NCBI RefSeq assembly: GCF_004745075.1
Contig: NZ_RHFH01000003.1
Location: forward strand, 1-64,000
From: Brevibacterium sp. S111
GTDB taxonomy: Bacteria; Actinomycetota; Actinomycetes; Actinomycetales; Brevibacteriaceae
Direction: 5' to 3'
Length of the DNA stretch: 64,000 nt
The position numbers and the translations under genes were made by a program. The notes beneath the pieces were generated by a model. That model had not been told where the DNA came from and did not search any database. It saw nothing but the letters and a program-made list of their open reading frames with translations. This document shows, in pieces, positions 33,754 through 42,276 of the stretch. Every line of letters begins with the position of its first letter. Position 1 is the first letter of the stretch.

Positions 33754-35886
33754 TCAGGCGCGCGAGCGGGCGAGCAGATACACGAAGTAGGGGGCACCGA
33801 TGAGGGCGACGATGAGCCCGGCCGGAATCTGTGCGGGAGCGATGACGGTCCGACCCAGTGCGTCGGCGACGACGAGCCCCACCGCGCCGAGGATCATCGC
33901 AGTGGGTACGACTCGCAGATGTCGGCTGCCGACGAGAGCACGGGCGGCGTGCGGAGCGACGAGACCGATGAACCCGACGACCCCGACCGCCGAGACGCTC
34001 ACGGCCGCGAGGACGGCGGCAATGATGAGCACGCTCAAGCGCACCGGTTCGCGGGCAACACCGACCAGTCGGGGAGTGTCGTCATCGAGGGCGAGCAGAT
34101 CGAGCTCTCGAGTCCACACGAATGCCACCGGGATCGCGATGAGCAGAACCACGGCGACGGGCGCGACATCGGCCCACACCCGGCCGTACGTGGAACCGGA
34201 CAGCCAGGTGAACAGGGCGGGGGTGTCCCAGGGGTTCGCGCGGACGAGGAACAACGTGGTCAGCGCGGTGAATCCGAACCACAGGCCGATGCCGACGAGC
34301 ACGAGACGGTCGGTGTTCATCCCGCCCCGCCACGACAGGCCGTAGACGATCGCGAAGGCCACGAGTGCACCGGCGATGCCGACAGCGGAGACGAGCCCGA
34401 CCCCTGCACCCGGGATCACGGTGACGACGATGACCGCGCCCAGACCGGCCCCGCCCGTGATGCCGAGCAGACCGGGTTCGGCCAGAGGATTGCGGGCGCT
34501 GGCCTGGACGAGTGTGCCCGAAAGCCCGAGAGCGGCACCTGCGGCCAGCGCCGCCGCGACCCGCGGAGACCGCGAATCGAACGCGAAATCGATGACCGGC
34601 GCCGCCCGATCCTGCAGCCACAGAAGGACGTCGCCGAGGAGGTAGAGCCGTTCCCCGACGAGCAGCCCGAGAATCGAGACGACGAGGAGCAGCACGGCAC
34701 CGGCACCGATGACGAGACCGGCCCGACGGGGGCCGATCACCGTCGACCGTGCCGCCGACGTCGCCTGCGCGGGTGTCGACGCGCGCAGCGTCCGGGCGAG
34801 GAGGACGAGCACGATGGCGCCGAGGACCGTCGTCGTCACCCCGGACGGCAGGGTGATCGCGGCAGTGGCGCCGATGATCGCCCGCAGCACCGCATCGGCG
34901 AGGATGACGATGATCGCCCCGATGAGCCCGGCCGCGGGAATGAGCACGGCATGCCGGGCGAGGATCGGGAAGGCCTTGGCAAGCAGCCGGGCAATGACGG
35001 GAGCGCAGAGCCCGACGAAGCCGATCGGTCCGGCCAGGGTCACCGCCGTAGCGGTGAGGACGACGGCCAGAAGGATCCCGATGGCCCGAGTGGATCGGAC
35101 CGAGACTCCCAACGCGGAGGCCGCATCATCGCCGAGTCCGAGCAGATCCAAACGCCGGGACAGGGCGATCGCCGCGACGAGGATGAGCGCGATGACCGGG
35201 ATGCTGCGCAGGGCCGCGGTGCCATCGAGCTGATTGAGGGTTCCTGAACCCCACGCGAAGAGACTCGTCGTCTCCTCGGAGAAGAGGATGAGCAGCGCCG
35301 AGGTGCCCGCCTGCAGGGCCATCGCCGTCGCCGTTCCGGCCAGTACCAGACGCGTCGTCGACGACTCCGCACCGCCGGCGAGTCCGAGCACGAGGGCTGC
35401 AGCGAGCAGACCGCCGAGGAACGCGACCCCGCCCGAGGCCCACATGGGGATGCTGATCCCGAAGGCGGTGACCACGGTGACAGCGAAATAGGATCCGCCG
35501 GTGACCGCAAGGGTATCCGGAGAGGCCAAGGGGTTGCGCGCCAGGGATTGGAACAGCGCCCCGGCGATGCCGAGAGCGATTCCGACGAGGATGCCCGCCC
35601 CCACGCGCGGCAGCCGCGACCCGAGGACTATGTCACGGACACCGGGTCCCGCCTCGGCGAGGGGAGAATCCGACCCGATGAGGGAGGCCAGCAGATCCCG
35701 GACGCCGATTCCCGAGGTGCCCTGGGTGATGTGCCAGATCGAGAGGAGGGCGAGGACGATGATGAGCCCGAGCAGAACCCCGGCGGCTGACAACGCACCG
35801 ACGACCCCGCCGCGCCGACTGGCAACGGTCGGCGCCGCCGGTTCCCGGCCTGCGTGCGGGGTCATCGTGGGTGCGGTCGCGGTCAT
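33754..35886 (-). CDS. Fused FecCD-type iron-siderophore permease (FhuB-like)
   Basis: A 710-residue protein made of two FecCD permease units in tandem, as in FhuB. Unit one (~30-360) carries RLPRVGAGILVGIALGIAGALFQSLARNPLASPDTLAVTGG and GPIGFVGLCAPVIARLL. Unit two (~385-705) repeats these as SPRVAAALAAGAALGLSGTLVQASARNPLAEPGLLGITGG and GVVGFIGLVAPHAARAL. The conserved Gly-rich ATPase-docking loops are present in both halves. It forms the membrane channel for the ferric-siderophore importer with the binding protein (4 bases upstream) and the ATPase. About 20 membrane helices are expected. Confidence 0.93.
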   Translation of the reverse strand: MTATAPTMTPHAGREPAAPTVASRRGGVVGALSAAGVLLGLIIVLALLSIWHITQGTSGIGVRDLLASLIGSDSPLAEAGPGVRDIVLGSRLPRVGAGILVGIALGIAGALFQSLARNPLASPDTLAVTGGSYFAVTVVTAFGISIPMWASGGVAFLGGLLAAALVLGLAGGAESSTTRLVLAGTATAMALQAGTSALLILFSEETTSLFAWGSGTLNQLDGTAALRSIPVIALILVAAIALSRRLDLLGLGDDAASALGVSVRSTRAIGILLAVVLTATAVTLAGPIGFVGLCAPVIARLLAKAFPILARHAVLIPAAGLIGAIIVILADAVLRAIIGATAAITLPSGVTTTVLGAIVLVLLARTLRASTPAQATSAARSTVIGPRRAGLVIGAGAVLLLVVSILGLLVGERLYLLGDVLLWLQDRAAPVIDFAFDSRSPRVAAALAAGAALGLSGTLVQASARNPLAEPGLLGITGGAGLGAVIVVTVIPGAGVGLVSAVGIAGALVAFAIVYGLSWRGGMNTDRLVLVGIGLWFGFTALTTLFLVRANPWDTPALFTWLSGSTYGRVWADVAPVAVVLLIAIPVAFVWTRELDLLALDDDTPRLVGVAREPVRLSVLIIAAVLAAVSVSAVGVVGFIGLVAPHAARALVGSRHLRVVPTAMILGAVGLVVADALGRTVIAPAQIPAGLIVALIGAPYFVYLLARSRA

Positions 35887-35889
35887 GGA

Positions 35890-36933
35890 CTACTTCGTCA
35901 GCGCGTCGACGTAGGCGTTGAGGACCTGTTCGGAGGACTTCGGTCCGCCGAAGGTCCAGATTCCGGCCGGGAAAGCGGTGACGCGGTCCTCCTTGACGGC
36001 AGGGATGTTCGCCCAGATGTCGTTCTTCTTCAGCAAGTCGACGTAGTCCTCGGACTCGGGGTCCTCGGTGCCGGTGTAGAAGAAGTTCGCCTCGCCGACC
36101 TTCGCGATGCCCTCGATGTCGGTCTGTCCCAGCCCGTACGCGGGGTCGACTTCGCCGGTCCACGCGTTCTTCAGACCCAGTTCCTCGCCGAGCTCACCGA
36201 TGAGCGAACCCTGCCCGAAGGGACGCAGCGCAACGTTCGAACCGTTGACCCAGCCGTCGAAGTAGACGAATTCCGTGGTCTCCGGCTTCGCCTCGGCGAT
36301 GGTCTTCTTCGCATCCTGGAGTTCGGTGTCGAAGTCGCTGAGCACGGCTTCGGCGCGTTCGGTGCGGCCGGTCGCCTCGGCAACGGTGGTGAACGTGTCC
36401 TTCATGTATTTGACCGGGTCGTCTCCGTTCGCACCGGCCATTGCCATGACGGGGATTCCCTGGTCCTCGAGCTGCCCGACGATCTTGTCCTTGCGGTTCG
36501 CCGTCTCGATGATGACGAGATCCGGGTCGGCCGAGAGGATCGACTCGACATTGGGTTCCTGACGGGTGCCCACGTCGGTGGTGGATTCGGGCAGCGCCTC
36601 TGCAGTGTCCCACGTGGTGAATCCCTTGACGTCGGCCGCTGCGACAGGGTCGACGCACAGGGTGAGCAGATCCTCGGTGTACTGCCACTCGAGCGAGACG
36701 ACCTTCGTCGCCGGCTTGTCGAGGGAGACCTCGTGGCCGGTGTCATCGGTGACCGTGACCGGATCCGTCGAGGTGGTGGTCGAGTCGTCCTGGCACGAGG
36801 CTGAGGACTGCGACTGCGCGTCCGCGGGGGCGTCGGTCTGCGTGGTCCCGCACCCGGTCAGAGCGAGGGCGCAGATTGCCGTCGCCGAGGCGAACGCAGC
36901 GAATGCGGAACGGGGCAGGGGTGTTGTCGTCAT
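35890..36933 (-). CDS. Iron-siderophore ABC transporter substrate-binding lipoprotein
   Basis: A 347-residue class III (FepB/FhuD-like) binding protein. The signal peptide (RSAFAAFASATAICALALTG) ends at a lipobox LTGC; the acylated Cys is ~residue 28. A Ser/Thr/Asp-rich spacer precedes the two-lobed domain, with TDDTGHEVSLDKPATKVVSLEWQ at its start, ESILSADPDLVII, and GYLEDEVDP-like (GEVDPAYGLGQ) later. A conserved Trp/Tyr cluster (SSFxYxGT-like FFYTGTEDPE) may contact the ligand. AGAGAAG is the ribosome site. It lies between the ATPase and the fused permease in the same operon. Confidence 0.9.
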   Translation of the reverse strand: MTTTPLPRSAFAAFASATAICALALTGCGTTQTDAPADAQSQSSASCQDDSTTTSTDPVTVTDDTGHEVSLDKPATKVVSLEWQYTEDLLTLCVDPVAAADVKGFTTWDTAEALPESTTDVGTRQEPNVESILSADPDLVIIETANRKDKIVGQLEDQGIPVMAMAGANGDDPVKYMKDTFTTVAEATGRTERAEAVLSDFDTELQDAKKTIAEAKPETTEFVYFDGWVNGSNVALRPFGQGSLIGELGEELGLKNAWTGEVDPAYGLGQTDIEGIAKVGEANFFYTGTEDPESEDYVDLLKKNDIWANIPAVKEDRVTAFPAGIWTFGGPKSSEQVLNAYVDALTK

Positions 36934-37016
36934 GGTCTTCTCTCTGGTGAGCCGATGAATGATCGGACGGTCTCGATTTTCGGTCGGTGAGGTGATTCGG
37001 CTGGGGGCGCCTGGGT

Positions 37017-37910
37017 TCAGACGGCAGCGCGGCGGCGTCGCCGGTGGAGGGCTTCGACCCTGACCAGCCCTGTGTCGTCGTCGATGCGAGTGGAGATGGG
37101 CAGGCCGTAGACCTCGCTGAGGACTTCGGCGGTGAACACGCCCTCGCAGGTGCCGGCCGCGCGAATGCGTCCCCGATCGAGCAGGACCACGTGATCGGCC
37201 ACCGTGGCGGCATGCCCGAGGTCGTGGAGGACGACGCCGACGGCGATGCCGTGGTCGTCGGCGAGTTCGCGCATGAGGTCGAGGATCTCCGCCTGGTAGC
37301 GCAGATCGAGATGGTTGGTCGGTTCGTCGAGCAGGAGCACGCCGGTGTCCTGAGCCAGGCAGGTGGCCAGCCACACGCGCTGGAGTTCGCCGCCGGAGAG
37401 CTGATCGACGGGCCGATCGGCCATGTCCGTGGTACCGGTGAGGGACAGTGCCCGGTCGATGGCGCTGCGATCTGCATCCGTGAGCCCGGCGAAGCGCTTC
37501 CGATGCGGATGCCGACCGAAGGTGACGACTTCACGGACGCTGACTCCGCTCGGATGCGGGCGCGACTGCGAGAGCAGGGTGACGGTCCGGGCGAATTCCT
37601 TGGCCGTCAGGGCGGCAGCGTCGGTGGTGGAACCGGCGGCGGCACTGCTGCCTGCTTCGGCAGCTGCGCCTACTTCGGCGCCGCGGGTTTCGGCACCGGC
37701 GGCATTGCCAGCGGCGCTGATGACGACATCGCCCGCGGCGATCGGGTGGAGGCGAGCCAAAGAGCGCAGCACGGTCGATTTGCCCGAGCCGTTGGGGCCG
37801 AGGAGGGCCGTCACCTGTCCGGGGACGATCGACAGGCTGACATCGTGGACGACCTCGGTCCGGTCATACTTCAGGAGCAGCCCTGAGGCGGTCAATGCAG
37901 TCACGTTCAC
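37017..37910 (-). CDS. Iron-siderophore ABC transporter ATP-binding protein (FepC-like)
   Basis: A 297-residue ATPase. Walker A is GPNGSGKST (~38-46), the Q-loop region is TLLSQSRPHPSG, the signature is LSGGELQRVWLATCLAQ, and Walker B is VLLLDEPTNHLD with the switch His in VVLHDLG. Unlike standard FepC/FecE (about 255-270 residues), an extra ~35-residue Ala/Gly/Ser/Glu-rich insert sits at residues ~65-100, between Walker A and the Q-loop. The C-terminus is Arg-rich (HRRRRRAAV). The GTG start is only two bases from the end of the iron box, with no ribosome site, so the message is probably leaderless. First gene of the operon. Confidence 0.9.
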   Translation of the reverse strand: MNVTALTASGLLLKYDRTEVVHDVSLSIVPGQVTALLGPNGSGKSTVLRSLARLHPIAAGDVVISAAGNAAGAETRGAEVGAAAEAGSSAAAGSTTDAAALTAKEFARTVTLLSQSRPHPSGVSVREVVTFGRHPHRKRFAGLTDADRSAIDRALSLTGTTDMADRPVDQLSGGELQRVWLATCLAQDTGVLLLDEPTNHLDLRYQAEILDLMRELADDHGIAVGVVLHDLGHAATVADHVVLLDRGRIRAAGTCEGVFTAEVLSEVYGLPISTRIDDDTGLVRVEALHRRRRRAAV

Positions 37911-37911
37911 A

Positions 37912-37930
37912 AATGCTTAGCCTAACCTAA
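37912..37930 (-). promoter_or_regulatory. DtxR/IdeR iron box of the siderophore importer
   Basis: On the minus strand the 19-mer begins TTAGGTTAGGCTAA, matching the first 14 positions of the DtxR/IdeR consensus exactly; the last five bases agree at one further position. It ends one base before the FepC-like start, so the repressor-Fe2+ complex would sit over the transcription start. Iron-repressed expression is therefore expected. The site-versus-consensus comparison is from memory of the established motif. Confidence 0.8.
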
Positions 37931-38133
37931 TTAGCTGCGTGCGGTCGCGGGTTCGCGTCTGCGGAGGTCCTCAGGCCGGCGCAGTCGCCGTCCGTTGGTG
38001 CGGTATGATTTCGCGTTTGCCGAGGTGAAAGCGGTGGGACGGCACCGCGAGCGTGCTATGAGTCACTTATGTCAGAGGTGAAAGATATGGTGGGAACTCG
38101 CCCGTAGGATGGGGATGAGATGAGGAGGTGCAG

Positions 38134-39267
38134 ATGAGATTCATCGCCACGGGGGACTGGCAGCTGGGCATGACGGCACACTTCCTCAGCGCGGAGGCCC
38201 GCCCGCGGTTCCACCGCGCCCGACTCGATGCCGTCTCGCGCATCGGCGCGCTCGCCGCGGAGAGGGGAGCGGAGTTCGTCCTCGTCTGCGGCGACGTCTT
38301 CGAAACCAATCAGCTCGATCGGGCCATCATCGCCCGCACCTTCGAAGCGCTCGCCTCGTGCCCGGTTCCCGTCGTCCTGCTGCCCGGCAACCATGACCCC
38401 TTGGACGCAGCGTCGATCTACGACTCCTCGGCCTTCACGCGGAGAGTGCCCGCCCACGTTCATGTGCTCCGGGACAGTGAGCCCTTCGAAGTGATCCCGG
38501 GAACCGAGATCGTCGGAGCTCCGTGGTTCTCCAAACACCCCCAGGGCGATCTTGTCGCCGCCGCTGCCGCAGACCTCACCGAGGTGGCCCCCGGCTCCGT
38601 CCGCATCATCGCCGGTCACGGCGCCGTGAGCGTTCTCAATCCTGACCGGGATTCCGTCGCGACCATCGACACCGACCATCTGCGGACCCTGCTGCGCGAG
38701 AACCGTGCCCAGTTCATCGCCCTCGGCGATCGGCACGCCACCTATGAGGTCGCCGAACGGATCTGGTACCCCGGTGCCCCCGAAGTCACCTCGCGCCGTG
38801 AAGACGACCCCGGCAATGTCCTCCTCGTCGACATCGACCCGGACACCCATGAGGCCGAGGTCGAAAAGATCGCGCTCGGCACCTGGACATTCACAGTCGT
38901 CGAAGCCGATCTCAACTCAGCCGACGATGTCGACGCGCTCGAACAGCGACTCAACGCTGTGGCCGACAAAGACAAGACCGCGGTGTGGCTCGTCCTGCGC
39001 GGCACTCTGCCGACGGCCGCGAAAGCCAGGCTCGATGAGATCCTCGAGCATTTCACCGACCTCTTCGCCCTCGTCTCCTGGTGGGAGAGGCACACTGATC
39101 TCGCCGTCATCGCCGCAGACGAGGACTTCGCCGACCTGGGACTGAGCGGATACCTGCAGGAGACGCTCGACGAGCTCTCCGCTCGCGCCACGGCCGATGA
39201 CGACTCAGCCCTGGCGGCCCAGGACGCACTCGGCCTGCTCTACCGATTCGCCAGGAGCAACTCATGA
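38134..39267 (+). CDS. Metallophosphoesterase of the YhaO/SbcD type (DNA exonuclease subunit)
   Basis: A 377-residue calcineurin-like phosphoesterase. Metal-binding motifs are GDWQLG near the start (Asp in place of the more common Asp-x-His H), CGDVFE (~50-55), GNHDP (~86-90) and AGHGAVS plus the later GDRHATYE (metal His positions). SbcD/Mre11 enzymes cut DNA ends in complex with a Rad50-type ATPase, and the next gene is exactly that, overlapping by four bases. The start ATG 38134 is chosen because GAGGAGG lies five bases upstream. The Asp-x-Gln variation in the first motif (canonical DxH) is worth noting. Confidence 0.85.
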   Translation: MRFIATGDWQLGMTAHFLSAEARPRFHRARLDAVSRIGALAAERGAEFVLVCGDVFETNQLDRAIIARTFEALASCPVPVVLLPGNHDPLDAASIYDSSAFTRRVPAHVHVLRDSEPFEVIPGTEIVGAPWFSKHPQGDLVAAAAADLTEVAPGSVRIIAGHGAVSVLNPDRDSVATIDTDHLRTLLRENRAQFIALGDRHATYEVAERIWYPGAPEVTSRREDDPGNVLLVDIDPDTHEAEVEKIALGTWTFTVVEADLNSADDVDALEQRLNAVADKDKTAVWLVLRGTLPTAAKARLDEILEHFTDLFALVSWWERHTDLAVIAADEDFADLGLSGYLQETLDELSARATADDDSALAAQDALGLLYRFARSNS

Positions 39268-41870
39268 GACTCCACTCGATCCGCCTCGTCAACTATCGTG
39301 GCATCGCCGAGGCCACCGTCGAATTCGGTTCCGGGGTGACGATCGTCGAAGGTCCGAACGAGATCGGCAAATCCTCGATCCACCAGGCCATCACCCAGCT
39401 GCGAGAAGACAAAGCCAGCTCCCGCAAAGCCAGCGTCAAGGACACCCAGCCCGTCGGCTCCGACGTCGGCCCCGAAGTCGAGCTGCACCTGACGACCGGC
39501 GAATACGAAGTCCGCTACAGCAAACGCTGGCTCAAACAGTCCTTCACCGAGCTGAACATCCTGCGCCCCGTCCCGGAACAGCTCAGCGGCGACGAAGCCC
39601 ACGAACGGTTCCTCGCCATCCTCGACGACACCGTCGACGTGGATCTGCTCGACGCCCTCGACGTCGCGCAGGGCAGAAGCCTGGCTCAAGCCTCATTGGC
39701 CGAGATCAAAGCCCTGCACGGTGCACTGAACGAATCGGGAGAAGAACCGGCCGACCACGACGCCTTCCTCAACCGGGTCGAGGCCGAATACGGCAAACAC
39801 TTCACCGCCAGGGGCAAAGAGACCGGCGAATTGAAGAGGCTCGGCGAGGAATTCCCGGCAGCCGAGGAGCTGTATGAGAACCTGGTCGCCCGCAGCGAGG
39901 ACATGGATGCGCTCATCGACCGGCATGCACGCGCCACTGACCGGCTGAACAGCGTGAATGAGCAGCTGAAGGCGGCAGTCACCGAAAGGGCAGAAGCCGA
40001 AGAAGCCTCCCAAGCGCTGTCCGGACTCAAGGCCGAACTCGACAGAGCCCGCGAGTCGGCAGAGTCCGCGCAGCGCGAAGAGCAGCGAGCGGTCGAAGCC
40101 AGGGACCGTCGTCAGGAACTCATCACCGAGACCACGGCCGCGCAGAAAGCCCTGCAGGCTGCCGAAGCGGACCGTGACAAAGCCGTGAGTGCCGAAAGCG
40201 AACACGACACCGAATTCGCAGAGGCACAGAACGAGCTGGAAGCGAAGCAGAACACGCTCGACGAGGCGCGAAACGAATCGAAGACGGCATCGGCAAACCT
40301 CGCTCGAGCCCGCGCCCGCCGCGAGGTCAGCGAACTGCGCCGACGTCTGAGGAACATCCGCGAACAGGAGCAGAAGGCCACCGAGGCGAAGGCGAACATC
40401 GGATCGATCTCCGTCACCGCCGCCGATTTCGACCGTCTCAGCAGCCTCGTCACCGAGGTGCGGATCGCGGAGAAGACGAAGACTGCCGCTGCCGCGCAGA
40501 TCGTCGCCACCCGTCTCGGCGCGAGGAGCGTCAGCATCGACGGCACAGCACTGTCAGCAGACTCGACCGAAGAATTCGCCGTCGTCAAAGACATGCGGAT
40601 CATCATCGATGAGGCCGCCGACATCACTGTGCGCCCCGGCCAGTCACCGGCCGAGCTCGACCGGGCGGTCGATTCCGCGCAGACCGCGCTCGATGCCGAA
40701 CTCGACCGGCTCGGGGTCGACACCCTCGCCGAGGCGCGTGAGCGCGCCGATGTGCGCACCGCAGCAGAAGCGGTTCTGGCCGAAGCGAACTCCACCCTGC
40801 GTGTGCTCATCGGCGACGACGACCGAGCCGGACTCGATGCGGCGCTGTCTCGAGCCGAACTGCTGGCCGGTGACTCGGCAGACGAGAACAACGGCGACGA
40901 AGATTCCGTCGAAGACCTCGAAAAGGCCGTTGAAAGGGCAACAGCACACGGTGAGAGTGCACAGGAAGCCGTCGAGTCCGCGCGGGCGGCGCTCGATCGC
41001 ACTCGCGTCGATCGGGACGAGGCGCGAGTCGCGGCGGTTCGCGCCCATGCCCACTTCGAGCAGGCGTCGACGACCCGGAAGACCCTCACCACCCGACTCG
41101 CGTCTGAGCGAGAAGCGAATTCCGACGAGGCACTCGAGGTCGCGGTCACGAGCGCAGCAGAGCATTCGGAGGAACTTGCGACTGCTGCGGCGTCGGCTCG
41201 TGCACGATACGAGGCGGCGGATCCGGAGACCCTGGAGATGCGGCTGCAGAATGCCGTTCAGCTGCTCGAGAGCAAACAGAAGCAGCAGGACTCCGACCGG
41301 CAGGAAGTCGACCGTCTCTCGGCACTCATCGATGACCGGGCCGGGGAGGGCATCTACGATCAGCTCAAAGCGGCGGAGGAGAAGCTCGAATCGCTGCGAT
41401 CGGACCTCAACCGAGTACGTCGTCAAGCCGAAGCGATCCGGTTGCTCAAGGAGACCGTGCTCGCGCACAAGGAGGAAGCGCAGCGGAAGTACGTGGCCCC
41501 GTTCAAGGAGCAGATCGAACGCCTCGGCCGGGTGATCTTCGGTCAAGGACTGTCGGTGGAGATCTCCGAGGACCTCGAGATCGTCTCTCGCACACTCAAC
41601 GGCCGCACGGTCGCCTTCGACTCGCTGTCGGGCGGGACGAAGGAGCAGCTGGCTCTCATCGGCCGACTCGCCGTGGCCACGCTTGTCGACGAAAGCTCGG
41701 GTGCTCCGGTCATCCTCGACGACGCGTTCGGCTTCTCCGATGAGAAGCGGTTGGCCGCGCTCAACGTCATCCTCGGCAATGTCGGCCGCAACGCGCAGGT
41801 CATCCTGCTCACCTGCCAGCCCGACCGTTTCGGGAGCATCGGCGGTGCGGAGACCGTCAGCCTGACCTGA
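39264..41870 (+). CDS. YhaN-like AAA ATPase (SbcC/Rad50-type coiled-coil protein)
   Basis: An 868-residue SMC/Rad50-like ATPase. The N-terminal half-domain has Walker A GPNEIGKSS (~30-38). From ~190 to ~740 it is a long Glu/Ala/Arg-rich region with strong heptad character (coiled coil, two arms with a break at ~345-445). The C-terminal half-domain holds the signature LSGGTKEQL (~792) and Walker B VILDDAFGFSD (~817). The middle contains no Cys-x-x-Cys zinc hook and almost no cysteine. This size and layout match YhaN/AAA_27 proteins rather than full SbcC (about 1000-1050). It pairs with the nuclease immediately upstream in a likely DNA-end processing complex. Confidence 0.85.
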   Translation: MRLHSIRLVNYRGIAEATVEFGSGVTIVEGPNEIGKSSIHQAITQLREDKASSRKASVKDTQPVGSDVGPEVELHLTTGEYEVRYSKRWLKQSFTELNILRPVPEQLSGDEAHERFLAILDDTVDVDLLDALDVAQGRSLAQASLAEIKALHGALNESGEEPADHDAFLNRVEAEYGKHFTARGKETGELKRLGEEFPAAEELYENLVARSEDMDALIDRHARATDRLNSVNEQLKAAVTERAEAEEASQALSGLKAELDRARESAESAQREEQRAVEARDRRQELITETTAAQKALQAAEADRDKAVSAESEHDTEFAEAQNELEAKQNTLDEARNESKTASANLARARARREVSELRRRLRNIREQEQKATEAKANIGSISVTAADFDRLSSLVTEVRIAEKTKTAAAAQIVATRLGARSVSIDGTALSADSTEEFAVVKDMRIIIDEAADITVRPGQSPAELDRAVDSAQTALDAELDRLGVDTLAEARERADVRTAAEAVLAEANSTLRVLIGDDDRAGLDAALSRAELLAGDSADENNGDEDSVEDLEKAVERATAHGESAQEAVESARAALDRTRVDRDEARVAAVRAHAHFEQASTTRKTLTTRLASEREANSDEALEVAVTSAAEHSEELATAAASARARYEAADPETLEMRLQNAVQLLESKQKQQDSDRQEVDRLSALIDDRAGEGIYDQLKAAEEKLESLRSDLNRVRRQAEAIRLLKETVLAHKEEAQRKYVAPFKEQIERLGRVIFGQGLSVEISEDLEIVSRTLNGRTVAFDSLSGGTKEQLALIGRLAVATLVDESSGAPVILDDAFGFSDEKRLAALNVILGNVGRNAQVILLTCQPDRFGSIGGAETVSLT

Positions 41871-41933
41871 GGTCGGCCACTCCCGCCTGACGTCGGCAAA
41901 CAGCCTGCTTTCCCCCTCAGCTGTACAGCTGCC

Positions 41934-42185
41934 ATGCGTGAATCTGAGGCCATGGTTGAGAAGACTTACAAAGACGAAGTCATCGTCCGCTACTCAGGCG
42001 GCGGGTACTACCGGACACGTTGGATCCCCTTGGTGTCGTTCAAGTCAATCCGTCTCGGTGCTTACCGGTACCAGAAGTGCCCGGTCCACGGACGGTGGGA
42101 AACGGTGGGGATCGTCGACGACGAGGACCTGAGCCCAGAGATCATCAGCGAAGCCGACCGGTACCCCGCTTCCCGCATCCCCTGA
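41934..42185 (+). CDS. Small conserved-looking hypothetical protein
   Basis: An 83-residue protein with a beta-strand-rich, aromatic core (RYSGGGYYRTRWIPLVSFKSI; YRYQKCPVHGRWETV) and a single Cys in a CPVH motif, then an acidic tail. I do not recognise a named family. ATG 41952 (MVEKTYKDEV) is an alternative start. It follows the YhaN-like gene after 63 bases on the same strand and could be co-transcribed, though nothing links it to DNA repair. Confidence 0.5.
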   Translation: MRESEAMVEKTYKDEVIVRYSGGGYYRTRWIPLVSFKSIRLGAYRYQKCPVHGRWETVGIVDDEDLSPEIISEADRYPASRIP

Positions 42186-42276
42186 CCGGCACCGGTTGTC
42201 TTGAATTCCTGGAGCGGGATCCGGCGAGCGGCCCTTCCTCTCTCCTCCGAAGCGTCGGTTGCTCAGCCGCGCAGCC

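Noticed and set aside
33718..35247. 509-codon plus-strand open frame over the siderophore permease
   Set aside because: Composed mostly of Asp, Glu, Arg and Gly, the antisense shadow of a Leu/Ala/Val-rich membrane protein.
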